A stretch of 64,000 nt of DNA from contig NC_088798.1 in assembly GCF_011386835.1 (NCBI RefSeq), forward strand, positions 186,001-250,000, written 5' to 3'. This DNA is from Chrysemys picta bellii. Lineage: Eukaryota > Chordata > Testudines > Emydidae. The notes under the pieces were generated by a model. The model was not told where the DNA came from. It did no database searches and saw only the letters and a list, made by a program, of their open reading frames with translations. A program made the translations under genes and the position numbers. Positions 39,772 to 50,650 of this stretch are shown piece after piece. Position 1 is the stretch's first letter; the number at the start of each line of letters is the position of its first letter.

Positions 39772-40537
39772 TGTAGTAAGTGAAGGCCCTAATGAAGGCC
39801 CAGTATGAGGCCTGAGGCCTGAACCAAACTAAAGTAATGGTCAAGACTTTGCTAACATAAAGCAAAGTTAAGCTGTGAGCAAGAGGCAGGCCCTGCTCAC
39901 AGAAGCTGGCAAGAAAGGGGCTGATGTTGCATAAATATATATTCACCTCGCATAGTTAAAGTATAAACATGGTACCAAGATACACTATACCGGAACATTC
40001 CACAAATAACATGGAACAGGCCGACCCATCCCAATGACAGGCAAAAGAGTAAAATGATGGATAGAGTTGTTTTGATCGAACCAACAGGTACAAGGTGCGA
40101 GGCGGCACCTTACTGCATAGAGGGGTTGTACCTTGCTACGTAGAGGGGTTGCACCTCAATACGTCAGGAGTGATGTGTAACTTGTTTGTACCTGTGTATA
40201 AAAATGGATCCCTGGGGTGGTGTCTTTGTCCGGCCACGGGGGCAGTGGAAAGTCCCGCCACTGAGCCGGGTCCTTGCCAAGAGGCACTTTTCTCGTAGTA
40301 TGCCCTGAATTAGGCTCAGAAACCTACAGGGAACTGCAATTGTGTCCGAGATCGCAATAAACCTGGCCGAGGTGCCTTTGTATCTTACTAGACTCTGTGG
40401 TCATTGGGGGTTCTCGTCGGGTCTGCTGTGTCAGCTATCTGCAGACCTGGGGCAGCACACAAAGGGAACACACGCACGCAGCCGAGTGATATCAACAGAA
40501 GAAAGCAGAAGCACCACACCGGTAGCATCTGACAACA
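39772..40537 (+). mobile_element. Solo LTR in CR1
   Basis: Begins TGTAGTAAGTGAAGG, ends CTGACAACA, with TGGGT duplicated at 39767-39771 and 40538-40542. It has a TATAAAAA box at about 40197 and an AATAAA at about 40354. A GCACCT-containing short tandem motif (GTTGTACCTTGC.., GTTGCACCTCAA..) lies at 40125-40165. No internal region remains. Confidence 0.8.
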
Positions 40538-40767
40538 TGGGTATCATGGATAATCAGCTGAACATGAACCCCAGGATGACACTGTGGTCAAAAGGGTTAA
40601 TGTGAGCCTTGGAAGCATAAATCTTGAGTAGGAGTAGAGGTTATTTTACTTCTGTATTTGGCATTAGTGTGACTGCTGCTGGAATACTGTGTCTAGTTTT
40701 GGTGTCCACAAGTCAAAAAGGATGTTGATAAATTTGAAAGGGGTTCAAGCCACAAGAATGATTAAAG

Positions 40768-41059
40768 CAGTGGTCCCCAACCTTTCTCGTCTGGCGGGCG
40801 CCAAACGACGAGCCACGGAGGACTGTGGCAGCGGACGAGCAGCCGCCAAAATGCCGCCAACAAGCAGCAATGTCAATAGGTGTCGCCGCCGAGAAGCAGC
40901 GTCATCCAGATGCGTCGCCGCCGAAAATCGGTGGCATTTGGATGATGCTGCTTTTCGGCAGCATTTCGGCGGATGCTCGTCCGCCAGCCAGGAGGCGGGC
41001 GCACTTAGACGCCCTGGTGGGTGCCATGGCGGCCGCGGGCACTGCGTTGGGGACCCCTG
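40768..41059. mobile_element. hAT-type MITE with duplication GATTAAAG
   Basis: The ends CAGTGGTCCCCAACC and GTTGGGGACCCCTG are inverted repeats; GATTAAAG is duplicated exactly at 40760-40767 and 41060-41067. The interior is GC-rich with internal inverted text (CCGCCAAAATGCCGCC.., ..TTTCGGCGG). Confidence 0.9.
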
Positions 41060-41448
41060 GATTAAAGGATTAGAAAACGTGTTTTATTGTGACAGACTCC
41101 AGGAGCTCCAACTATTAACCTTCTCTCTGTTAAATTAAAGGGATGACTTGAGTACCTACATGGGGAACAAATACTTGATAATGGGCTCTTTAAGCTAGCA
41201 GAGAAAACCATAACAGGATCCAATGGCTGGAAGTTGAAGCTAGACAAATTCAGACTGGAAATAAGGCAATGTTTAATGGTGAGAGTAATCAGACATTGGA
41301 ACAGTTTACTCGGGGTCATGGTGGATTCTCCATCATTGCGACTTTTAAATCAAGATTGGATGATTTTCTAAAAGAGCTGCCCTAGGAATTATTGTGGGAC
41401 AGTTCTGTGGCCTGTGCTATACAGGAGGCCAGACTAGATGATCACAAT

Positions 41449-41805
41449 CATAGGCACTGACTCCGTGGGTGCTCTGGGGCTAGAGCACCCACAGGGAAAA
41501 ATTGGTGGGCGCTCTTTACCCACCAGCAGCTCCCCGCTCCCCCAGCTCACCTCTGCCTCCTCCCCTGAGCGCACCGCCATGTCCTGCTTCTGCCCCCTCC
41601 CTCCCAGCGCTTGCGCTGCAAAACAGCTGTTTTGTGCGGCAAGCGCTGGGAGGGAGGGGGGAGGAAGAGGAACGTGGTGTGCTCGGGGAAAAGGTGGGGC
41701 TGGGGTGGGGATTTGGGGAGTGGTGCAATAGGGGCAGGGAGGGGGCGGAGTCAGGGCGGGGGGAGTGTGAGCACCTACCGGCGTCAACAAAAGTTGATGC
41801 CTGTG
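41449..41805. mobile_element. hAT-type MITE, CATAGGCGCCGACTC family
   Basis: The left end CATAGGCACTGACTCCGTGG and the right end AGTTGATGCCTGTG are inverted repeats. ATCACAAT is duplicated exactly at 41441-41448 and 41806-41813. An internal inverted pair around GCGCTTGCGCTGCAAAACAG and TTGTGCGGCAAGCGC is shared with the copies at 45207 and 62441. Confidence 0.9.
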
Positions 41806-41883
41806 ATCACAATGGTCCCTTCTGGCCTTGGAATCTATGAATGGCCATTTCTTTCTAAGAAATGTTCAAATCTCACTGTAAAG

Positions 41884-42302
41884 CAGGGGTCTCAAACTCC
41901 CGGCCTGCGGGCCATCTGCGGCCCAAGAACCTCCCCAGTGTGGCCCACGGGGCTCCTTCCCACACACACTCAGCCCCCAAACTCCCTCCCAGAGCCTGCA
42001 CCCCTCCCCCTGCAACTTCACCCACTGCCCCATCCCAGAGCCTGCACCAAGCACCCAAACTCCATCCCCGAGCCCAACCTCTAACCCCTTCTGCACCCAA
42101 ACTCCCTCCCAGAGCCTACACTCTGCACCCTAATCCCCTACCCCAGATCTCCTCCCCCACCCAAACTCCCTCTGAGCCTTAGACAGGTGGGGGGTGGAGT
42201 TTGGGGGGGCAGGTTCTGGGCAGCATGAGTAACATTATTGGCCCACTGGGAGGATTTGAGGACTGGCACTGGCCCTAAGGTAAATTGAGTTTGAGACCCC
42301 TG
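41884..42302. mobile_element. hAT-type element, CAGGGGTCTCAAAC family
   Basis: The termini CAGGGGTCTCAAACTC and GAGTTTGAGACCCCTG are perfect inverted repeats. CTGTAAAG is duplicated exactly at 41876-41883 and 42303-42310. It is a shorter relative of 6047-7386, with the same C-rich 'ctcccagagcctgcac' type array. Confidence 0.92.
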
Positions 42303-42310
42303 CTGTAAAG

Positions 42311-42974
42311 ACTCCAAATGATGGAGAATCCACTACATCTCTTGGTAGCCCTTCCTGCCTACACATATGACTTTACACATTTCTGTATGGAGCTGTCTCT
42401 TGCGGCTTGCAGAACCTACTCTAATCTCTCCTGGTCCCTTTGCAGTTTGGTTCAGCTTTCTATAGTATTTTGTTGTTGTCTTGCATTCAATTGATTGGGC
42501 TGGACAGGACCTCCTGGGTCACTGAGCTCCTTTCCTGGGTGATTTTAGACTACCCTGAGCCCTGTGAAGAGTCCTCCATACCCACCTTACTGTCAATGCT
42601 GCAAGGATGTCCTGCTGCCGCAGGCCAGACACAGAGGAGGCTGCAGACACAAAGGTACCAGGCACATTCCATTTGGCTTCAGGAAACTGCACAACAGAAA
42701 AACAAGTCACAGGGAGGTTGTGGGGGACAGAAGTCTCCAGACCCTGCCCCCACTGAAATGAAGGTGTGACATAGACCAGTGCTGGGAAGAGACCAGACTA
42801 TTTCCTCCCCCAATCCTGTCCCAATCAGAGTCCATTGACTCCAGGCACTTCTGGTACAGCTGCCCCCCCTCTTCCCCCCCCCTTTTTTTTTAAATAAAAT
42901 GCAAATAAAACATAACGTTGACAACTATAAACTACTACAGCCACTTAATAAAGCTCATGAGAGAGAGCTTGCTC
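42311..42974. other. No gene recognised; left part is a decayed LINE-like fragment
   Basis: CTCCAAATGATGGAGAATCC near 42310 continues the repeat interrupted by the hAT at 41884. The remainder to 42974 has no nameable feature apart from a poly-pyrimidine run at 42860-42890. Confidence 0.35.
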
Positions 42975-43330
42975 CAGCAGGCTGAGCACAAGGCAGTGAC
43001 ACCTGAGTTCTAACCCTGGCTCTGGGGCGGACTTGCGGTGCAGTCTTGAGCAGCTCAATCTCTCTGCCTCAGTCTCTCCATCTGTAAAATGGAGATAAAA
43101 CCCCCTCATAAGAATGGCCATACTGGGTCAGACTAAAGGTCCATCCAGCCCAGTATCCTGTCTACCAACGGTGACCAATGCCAGGTGTCCCAGAGGGAGT
43201 GAACCTAACAGGTAATGATCAAGTGATCTCTCTCCTGCCATCCATCACAGCTCTCTGCCTCTCATAGCTGTTGTGAGGATTAGCCAATGTCTGTACAATG
43301 CTTTGTAAACCTAAAGCACTGCATGAAAAA
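42975..43330 (+). mobile_element. MIR SINE, split by a LINE-derived repeat
   Basis: MIR text runs through AGTTCTAACCCTGGCTCTGG and CATCTGTAAAATGGAGATAA to 43104 and resumes at about 43256 with AGCTGTTGTGAGGATTAGCC. The inserted block 43105-43255 (GAATGGCCATACTGGGTCAG) is the reverse of the repeat at 33790-35165. Confidence 0.7.
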
Positions 43331-43859
43331 AATGGAAGCAGTGGAGATCATTGTATTGGACATCATCTGTCAGTGCCGACCATCTCTGAACCTCAATGGC
43401 TTTCTCATTACACTCCTGCTTGCTCTCAAAAGTTCTTCCTGCAATGACGATGTCCTGCTGGAGTGCAGGTCAGCTGCTCTTGGTCTGTGTTTACTGCCGG
43501 CTGTGCCAGCAGTGTTCTGCCTGTCCCAAGAACCGGAGAGCCCAGGGTTGCGGGGGAACCTGTTTGTCATTCTGCTCAGAGCATTGCTTGTATTGAAGCT
43601 TCTTGGCACACAGGCTTTTGTAACTATTTCAGGGTTAAATCTCTTTGGCTCACAAAGCTCATGGGATATAGGCGGTAAGATTTTTGTCCTTCTGTCCATG
43701 AGTGGGTGTCTGAACTCATGATCCTAAGAAAGCATTGAGAAGTGGATTGTGAGATCCAAATGATGCGAAGTAGTAACCTCTTGCATCTGGAAGGACTGTG
43801 CATGAATTAGAGATGAGAGGTGGCCAGGGCATGTGTGGAAGGGCAGGTGATGAGGCAGG
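43331..43859. other. No gene recognised
   Basis: A 144-codon frame (43287-43721, +) crosses this stretch but starts inside MIR sequence and has no domain, so it is treated as chance. Confidence 0.35.
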
Positions 43860-44955
43860 ACAGACATGAGGCAGGATATATCCAGGAGGGTTAGAAGGAT
43901 GGAGAGCACTGGGAGATGCCCAGGGAGAGGAGTAAAAGGGCAGGGGGCAGTGCTGGGGTGGTAGATGGAGGAGGTAGTGCTGAGGGGAGAAGTGCCAAGG
44001 GGGTGGGTAGAAAGTAAGGGGTAGATGGGCAAGGGACAGCACTGAAGGGGTGGGGAAGGGGTCAGTGCTGAGGGGGAGGATCGGGGAAGGGGTCAGTGCT
44101 GAGGGGGAGGGCCAGGGAGCAGCAAATGGGGGAAGAAGGGTCAATGCTGAGGGAGAGGGTCAGTGCTGAGGGGTGAGGCAGGAGGGCAGCACATAGGGGG
44201 AGGGTCAGGGGAAGGTGTCAGTGCTGGGGGAGGGGCAGGAGGGCAGCGCTGAGGGGGAAGGGCAGTGGAACAGGGCAGCTCTGATGGGGAGAGTCAGAGG
44301 AAGGAGTCAGTGCTGAGGGGAGAGGGGCAGTGCTGGGGGGTGGGGCAGGAGGGTAGCACTTAGGGAGTGGGGCAGGGGGCTACAAAGGGGGTCAGTGCTG
44401 AGGGGAGCAGGGTCGGGGCAGGACTAAGGGGGAGGGGTCAGTGCTGATGGGGGCAGCAAGGGCAGCACAGGGGGGAGGGGGCAGTGCTGAGTGGGGTGGG
44501 TCGGGAAGGGGGCAGAAAAGCAGAGGTCAGTGCGCAGAGCACGGTGGGGCAGGAGGGCAGTGCTGAGGAGTGGGTCAGGGGAACGGGGCAGCGCTGAGCA
44601 GGGAGAGTCAGAGGAAGGAGTGGGTGCTGAGGGGGGAGGGTCAGGGAGCAGCACAGAGAGGGAGGGGCCATGCTCAGGGTGTGGCAGGAGGTCAGGGGGC
44701 AGTGCAGAAGGGGAGGGGTCAGTGCTGAGGAGGAATGGTCAGGGGGCAGTGCAGAGGGGAAGGGAGCACCACTGGGGTCAGTGCTGAGGAGGGTAGGGCA
44801 GGGGTCAGTGCTGATGGGGGTAGCAGGGGGCAGCACAGGGGGAGGGGCAATGCTGGAGAGGTGGGGCAGTGCTGGGGGGTGAGGCAGGGGAAGGGGTCCG
44901 TGCTGGTGGGGAAGGGGCAGGGGGCAGTATCGAGGGGAGGGGGCAGCAATGTAGC
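43860..44955. repeat. G-rich degenerate tandem array
   Basis: About 1.1 kb built on AGTGCTGAGGGGGAGGGTCA-like units of roughly 35-45 bases (for example near 44045, 44090, 44150, 44395, 44440, 44720, 44780). Long frames on both strands are by-products. I could not find terminal inverted repeats enclosing it. Confidence 0.85.
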
Positions 44956-45206
44956 CAAGTTCCAGGGTTCCCTGCAGGGTCAGGGTCTGTGGGGCTCCAG
45001 CCCCAGTTTCTACATGGTGAATTTCAGCTCTGACTGGGGGGTGAACTGCACTCTGATTGGTGGCTCTTCCCAAGGGAGGCGGACCAGTGCGTAAATCAAC
45101 AAATCAGGACTTCTTTAGGAAACAGTAAGAGCTGCTCCCACCCCACTCTGGCGTCCTCTAGTTCAGTGGTTCTCAATCAGGGATATGTGTTCCCCTGGGA
45201 TACATC

Positions 45207-45636
45207 CATAGGCGCCGACTCCGTAGGTGCTCCAGGGTTGGAGCACCCATGGGGAAAAATTGGTGGGTGCTCTGCACCCACCGGCAGCCAAGCTCCCCTC
45301 CCCATCCTGCCCCACCCCACCTCACCTCCTCCCCCTGAGCGCACCGCGTCCCCGCTTTCCTCCCAGTGCTTGCTGCCACAAAACAGCTGTTTCGCAGCAT
45401 AACAAGCTCCGGGCAGGAGGGAGGGAGGGAGGAGGAGCAGGAACACGGCGCGCAGGGGAGGAGGTGGGGCCAGGGTCGGGATTTGGGGAAGGGGTTGGAA
45501 TAGGGGCAGGGAGGGGGCAGAGTTGGGGCGGGGACTTTGGGGAAGGGGTTGGAATGGGGGCAGGGCAGGGGCAGAGTCGAGGCAGGGCCAGAGGGGGTCG
45601 AGCACCTACCAGCACCAGCAGAAGTCAGCGCCTATG
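45207..45636. mobile_element. hAT-type MITE, CATAGGCGCCGACTC family, nested
   Basis: The left end CATAGGCGCCGACTCCGTAG and the right end AGTCAGCGCCTATG are inverted repeats. The flanks GATACATC and GTACATC are compatible with a decayed duplication. It lies inside the hAT at 45164-46179 and its interior has a G-rich array (45420-45600). Confidence 0.85.
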
Positions 45637-45962
45637 GTACATCAACTCATCTAGATATTTTACAACACGCTACATATAAAGCACTAGTGAAGTCAATACA
45701 AACTAAAATTGCATGCAGACAATGACTTGTTTATACTGCCCTATAGACTATTCACTGAAATGTAAGTACAATATTCATATTTCAATTGATTTATTTTATA
45801 AGTATATGGTAAAAAGGAGAAAGTAAACAATTTGTCAGTAATAATGTGCTGTGACACTTTTGTATTTTTATGTCTGATTTTGTAAGCAAGTAGATTTTAA
45901 GTGAGGTAAAACTTGGGATATGCAAGACAAATCAGACTCCTGAAAGGGTAGTCTGGATAGGT

Positions 45963-46159
45963 CAGCGGCTCTCAAACTTTTGTACTGGTGACCCCTTTCA
46001 CATAGCAAGCCTCTGAGTGCGACCCCCCCACTTATAAATTAAAAACACTTTTTATATATTTAACACCATTATAAATGCTGGAGGCAAAGCGGGGTAGGGG
46101 TGGAGGTTGACAGCTCGTGACCCCCTGAGGGGTCCCGACCCCCAGTTTGAGAACCCCTG
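45963..46159. mobile_element. hAT-type MITE nested, duplication GGATAGGT
   Basis: The ends CAGCGGCTCTCAAACTTTTG and CAGTTTGAGAACCCCTG are inverted repeats. GGATAGGT is duplicated exactly at 45955-45962 and 46160-46167. 197 bases. Confidence 0.92.
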
Positions 46160-46187
46160 GGATAGGTTGAGAGCCACTGCTCTAGGC

Positions 46188-47884
46188 CAGTCTCACAAGA
46201 GGGGAGCAGCCAGCAGGGGGAGCCCTGTAGCTAACCCCCACCTCTGCTACCCCAGTGAACAAAGTGCAATCTCTGCTCCTCCCCTCCCTGCCGCACCCAG
46301 ACAGGGGTGGGCAGGTGAAGAGCCCTAGAGCTGCCTGCAGGAGCAGTGGGGCTAGACTCGGGTAGAATTGATGTTGGGGCTGGGTAGTTGTGGGGGCAGA
46401 ACAAATTGCTGGGGGTTCAGAATGACTTGGGGGGGGATGGGCAGATGTGGGGTGAGAGCTCCTGCTGCAGGGACCAAAATCCCCTGAATAAGTTTGGCAG
46501 CATTGGCCACAGTAATTCTCACACACATGCTGCGGGTGAGCAGGGGGAGTTCAACAGTCAAACGACAGATATGAACACAATACAAATGGAATTTGTTCTT
46601 AAGTTTCAGAATTTTGGGGTCCAAGCCCTTGTTTTTTGAACCTCTGGTGGGGAAGAGCTGAGGCAGGAGGTGCCCTGGGGTGTGTGTAGAAGAGAAGGGG
46701 GTGAGAAGAGTCTTGGATCCAGGATCTAGGGGACAGGCCTAGCTTGCATTGAATGCTGGAGGAGGCTTCCCCTGGCGAGCTGCTTACAGAGCTAGGTTTG
46801 CAGATGTGGACTCTAAAATTGTGCCAGTCTGTGCAGACCACGGCGCTGTGGTTTCAGGCTGCATTTGCACCAGCAGAGCAGGTGGTCACACTCCCCAATG
46901 TAGTTTGCACCCACACATGGGAGACTCAGCACAAGCAGAAACATAGAGGCTGCTTTGTCACTGTGCTGGAAAATGGACCTGCTGGTACTGGCCAAGCACA
47001 GGTCACTGTCACCTCTACTCCCAGAACAGATGCCTGTCACTTCCCCAGCAGAGAGAGCCCACAGACGCCATCAGCACTGGGGATCTGACCAGGAACCAGA
47101 AATGAGCTTTGTCCTTTTTCCTCCTCCTCCTGCCTGACACCCCCACTCACCCCAAATGTTCCCCGCTAAGGGGAAGGCCAGGCAGTTACCTTAGGAGCTG
47201 AGCCTGGCCGCCTGCTGCCTCTTGCTTTCTTCTTGGGTCTGTGTATTGTGGGAGTGGAAGGTGGAGTCTCAGAAAATGGAGAGTGAATGTGAAAAGGTGA
47301 AAGGTAAATGGAGCTGGTTTAAAGATTAACCGTAATCAGCCTCTCCCCTGCCTTCTTGGCACTTAAAATCAGCACGCTTCCTGGCACGCCCTCCGCTGGG
47401 GAGCAGGGCAGGTAACAGGGAGATAGGGCTGCAAAATTAATTCATGCTGGCTGCTGAGGACTCTGAATGCACTTTTCATCTTTAGATCTCAAAGTGCTTT
47501 ACAAAGAAGGTAAATATCAATTGCCCTGTATCTTGTGCATCCCTGGGGGCTGGGTGAAACCTTGCAGAAGGTGGTGGGCGTAACAGCTGTCTTTCATTCA
47601 GGATAAATGTAAACACCAATTATAGACTAGATAGCTAAAACAATGGGAGCCACTGCCCAAAACACAGGCCACATGAAAGGTCAGTCAGGAATTTGAGCTA
47701 TGCAGAGGAAGGGGTTTCACTGGGGTTGAATACAAATTGTTTTGCTGTGTGTGTGTCAGAAACACTACAGAAGTAGGCAGAGAAGGCAGCAAAGAAGGCA
47801 CAGAAACATCTAGAGAGAAGCATTTATTGACCCTGAGAAAAGCTGAGAGAGCTTTTGGGCAGTATGCTGACTAGAAAGAGATGG
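46188..47884. other. No gene recognised; possible CORE-SINE scrap near 47460-47530
   Basis: TTCATCTTTAGATCTCAAAG followed by TGCTTTACAAAGAAGG is a common CORE-SINE/MIR-type phrase. The rest is non-repetitive. Minus-strand sequence near 46945 (MFLLVLSLPC followed by a GTGGGT) was considered as a signal-peptide exon for C1orf210 and judged too weak. Confidence 0.35.
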
Positions 47885-47962
47885 TGTCATAGAATATCAG
47901 GGTTGGAAGGGACCTCAGGAGGTATCTAGTCCAACCCCCTGCTCAAAGAGGCTTGAAATGAT
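47885..47962 (-). mobile_element. CR1 3' end fragment
   Basis: TCATAGAATATCAGGGTTGG, then AAGGGACCTCAGGAGGTATC and TCCAACCCCCTGCTC: the reversed CR1 terminus. Confidence 0.8.
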
Positions 47963-48515
47963 GAGCAAAGCAATTGCCTCCTGCTGTTTGACTCCTGCTG
48001 TGTTCAGAGAAACAGGACTCTGTATATTCCATGTAAATAAACAGGATTGCACCAAAGAAATACCCGAGTCCTTCTAATGGAAATAACCTACAAGGTCATG
48101 AATATTGGCTAACTGCTCAGGACAAAAGGAGAAACAATAGAACTGCGTGTGTGTAATTTTGATAATGTGCACTTTTGTGTGATAGTGCTGTAACTATACA
48201 ATCGTGCATCTGTGTGTGTGTGTGTGTGTGTTTTGAAAAGTGTATGCTGTGTGGACCTGCTTGAGAGAATGGGATTGTGAGGGCCTCTGTTGATTAATAA
48301 CTAGTAATTTGTTAATAATCAATAACCAATTAATTGACAACAAATAATAAATACAATTTTACTGTGATTATATATTTAATGAGAGGCGTTCTCCTCTGCC
48401 CGGTTTAGTTTAGTTTAACAACAACAAACCTCGAGTAAGCCAGCTTTGGTTTGATTATGATCAACAGTTAGTAGAAGCAGCACTTACACAAACAGGCATG
48501 CAGCTACCCACAGAA
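47963..48515. other. No gene recognised; short TG microsatellite at 48209-48230
   Basis: About 11 TG units; AT-rich sequence follows at 48300-48380. Confidence 0.4.
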
Positions 48516-48516
48516 A

Positions 48517-49314
48517 AGAAACCTGATGAGGTTCAACGAGGACAAGTGCAGAGTCCTGCACTTAGGACGGAAGAATTCCATGCACTGTTACAGACTAGGG
48601 ACCGAATGGCTAGGAAGCAGTTCTGCAGAAAAGGACCTAGGGGTTACAGTGGATGAGAAGCTGGATATGAGTCAACAGTGTGCCCTTGTTGCCAAGAAGG
48701 CTAACGGCATTTTGGGCTGTATAAGTAGGGGCATTGCCAGCAGATCGAGGGACGTGATCATTCCCCTCTATTCGACATTGGTGAGGCCTCATCTGGAGTA
48801 CTGTGTCCAGTTTTGGGCCCCACACTACAAGAAGGATGTGGAAAAATTGGAAAGAGTCCAGCGGAGGGCAACAAAAATGATTAGGGGGCTGGAACACATG
48901 ACTTATGAGGAGAGGCTGAGGGAACTGGGATTGTTTAGTCTGCAGAAGAGAAGAATGAGGGGCGATTTGATAGCTGCTTTCAACTACCTGAAAGGGGGTT
49001 CCAAAGAGGATGGATCTAGACTGTTCTCAGTGGCACCTGATGACAGAACAAAAAGTAATGGTCTCAAGTTGCAGTGGGGGAGGTTTAAGTTGGATATTAG
49101 GAAAAACTTTTTCACTAGGAGGGTGGTGAAGCACTGGAATGGGTTACCTAGGGAGGTGGTGGAATCTCCTTCCTTAGAGGTTTTTAAGGTCAGGCTTGAC
49201 AAAGCCCTGGCTGGGATGATTTAGTTGGGAATTGATCCTGCTTTGAGCAGGGGGTTGGACTAGATGACTCCTGAGGTCCCTTCCAACCCTGATATTCTGT
49301 GATTCTATGAATTT
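48517..49314 (+). mobile_element. CR1 LINE, 3' fragment with open frame
   Basis: Frame 48526-49224 (232 codons) is the C-terminal part of CR1 ORF2: [53 protein letters not shown], and the end [11 protein letters not shown]. The 3' UTR and the terminal GATTCTGTGATTCTATGAAT follow. The reverse-transcriptase palm is absent because of 5' truncation. This subfamily resembles the reversed copy at 13298 more than the one at 14600. Confidence 0.88.
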
Positions 49315-49358
49315 TACCAAGCTTTGTATTAACTGCAGAGCATCATGCATCTTTCTAA

Positions 49359-49642
49359 GGCCTGGTCTACACTAACCCCCCAATTCGAACTAAGGTACGC
49401 AACTTCAGCTACGTGAATAACGTAGCTGAAGTCGACGTACCTTAGTTCGAACTTACCGCGGTCCAGACGCGGCAGGCAGGCTCCCCCGTCGACTCCGCGT
49501 ACTCCTCGCGCCGAGCAGGATTACCGGAGTCAACGGGGAGCACTTCTGGGTTCGATTTATCGCGTCCAGACAAGACGCAATAAATCAAACCCAGAAGTTG
49601 GATTGCCTGCCGCCGAACCAGCGCGTAAGTATAGACAAGCCC
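49359..49642. mobile_element. Harbinger-type MITE with strong internal hairpin
   Basis: The ends GGCCTGGTCTACAC and GTATAGACAAGCCC are inverted repeats, with TAA (49356-49358) and CAA (49643-49645) outside. Internally CGAACTAAGGTACG and CAGCTACGT are mirrored by ACGTAGCTG and CGTACCTTAGTTCG around 49419. Confidence 0.75.
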
Positions 49643-49904
49643 CAAGCCTGTCCTAAGCATCAACAGTGCCTGACAGTGAAAAATGGGGCCTGGGGGGTGT
49701 TTTTATGATGGGAGCATGTGTTTCTCTATAAAAACAACAAGGAGTCTGGTGGCACCTTATTTGGGCATAAGCTTTCGTGGGTAAAAACCTCACTTCTTCG
49801 GATGCATAGAGTGAAAGTTACAGATGCAGGCATTATATACTGACACATGGAGAGCAGGGAGTTACTTCGCAAGTGGAGAACCAGTGTTGACAGGGCCAAT
49901 TCAA

Positions 49905-50264
49905 TCAGGGTGGATGAAGTCCACTCCCAATAATAGATGAGGAGGTGTCAATTCCAGGAGAGGAAAAGCTGCTTCTGTAATGAGCCAGCCACTCCCAGTC
50001 CCTATTCAAGCCCAGATTAATGGTGGTAAATTTGCAAATGAATTTTAGTTCTGCTGTTTCTCTTTGAAGTCTGTTTCTGAAGTTTTTTTGTTCAATGATA
50101 GTGACTTTTAAATCTGTAATAGAATGACCAGGGAGATTGAAGTGTTCACTTACTGGCTTTTGTATGTTACCATTCCTGATGTCCGATTTGTGTCCATTTA
50201 TTCTTTTGCAGAGGGACTGTCCGGTTTGGCCAGTGTACAATGCAGAGGGGCATTGCTGGCACAT
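49905..50264 (-). CDS. Penelope GIY-YIG endonuclease domain, fragment
   Basis: A 119-residue frame with CPSALYTGQTGQSLCKRINGH and HFNLPGHSITDLK, the C-terminal endonuclease of Penelope-like proteins. It matches the two arms of the palindromic copy at 33888-35089 closely. It is separated from the RT frame by frameshifts and the insertion at 50292-50474. Confidence 0.8.
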   Translation of the reverse strand: MCQQCPSALYTGQTGQSLCKRINGHKSDIRNGNIQKPVSEHFNLPGHSITDLKVTIIEQKNFRNRLQRETAELKFICKFTTINLGLNRDWEWLAHYRSSFSSPGIDTSSSIIGSGLHPP

Positions 50265-50291
50265 GATGGCATATATAACATTAGTAGATGT

Positions 50292-50474
50292 AAAAAGAAG
50301 AACAGGAGTACTTGTGGCACCTTAGAGACTAACAAATTTATTAGAGCATAAGCTTTCGTGGACTACAGCCCACTTCTTCGGATGCATATGTACTAAGGTC
50401 TCTAAGGTGCCACAAGTACTCCTGTTCTTCTTTTTGCGGATACAGACTAACACGGCTGCTACTCTGAAACCTGT
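50292..50474. mobile_element. Short palindromic Penelope insertion
   Basis: A left arm starting AAAAAGAAGAACAGGAGTAC and a right arm ending TACTCCTGTTCTTCTTTTTG plus a further 36 bases to GAAACCTGT. CATTAGTAGATGT is duplicated exactly at 50279-50291 and 50475-50487 (13 bp). Only one arm carries the outer terminus, as in 33888-35089. Confidence 0.9.
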
Positions 50475-50650
50475 CATTAGTAGATGTGCAGGTGAATGAG
50501 CCTTGATGGTGTGGCTGATGAGGTTGGGTCCTCTGATGGTGTCGCCAGAGTAGATATGGAGACAGAGTAGGCAACGAGGTTTGCTACAGGGATTGGTTCC
50601 TGGGTTGGTGTTTCTGTGGTGTGGTGTGTAGTTGCTGGTGAGTATTTGCT

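Larger units (their letters stand above)
39530..41840 (+). mobile_element. Old CR1 LINE split by four later insertions
   Basis: CR1 text appears in order at about 39530-39639, 39722-39771, 40538-40767, 41060-41448 and 41806-41840, ending TGGCCTTGGAATCTATGAAT. Between these lie an 82-base TIR element, a solo LTR and two hAT elements, all listed separately. Confidence 0.75.
45164..46179. mobile_element. hAT-type element hosting two other hAT insertions
   Basis: The ends CAGTGGTTCTCAATC and GGTTGAGAGCCACTG are inverted repeats, flanked by CTCTAGTT (45156-45163) and CTCTAGGC (46180-46187), a decayed 8-bp duplication. The body (CTAGTGAAGTC, ATGTCTGATTTTGTAAG) is found again at 57190-57522. Confidence 0.85.

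Noticed and set aside
43287..43721. 144-codon ORF on the plus strand
   Set aside because: It starts in MIR sequence and has no domain or splice context.
43716..45073. Pro/Ser-rich frames of 100-210 codons (minus)
   Set aside because: By-products of the G-rich tandem array at 43860-44955.
46813..47040. Signal-peptide exon for C1orf210 (MFLLVLSLPC then GTGGGT)
   Set aside because: The hydrophobic stretch is too short, the donor is weak, and it is about 8.5 kb upstream with no supporting context.
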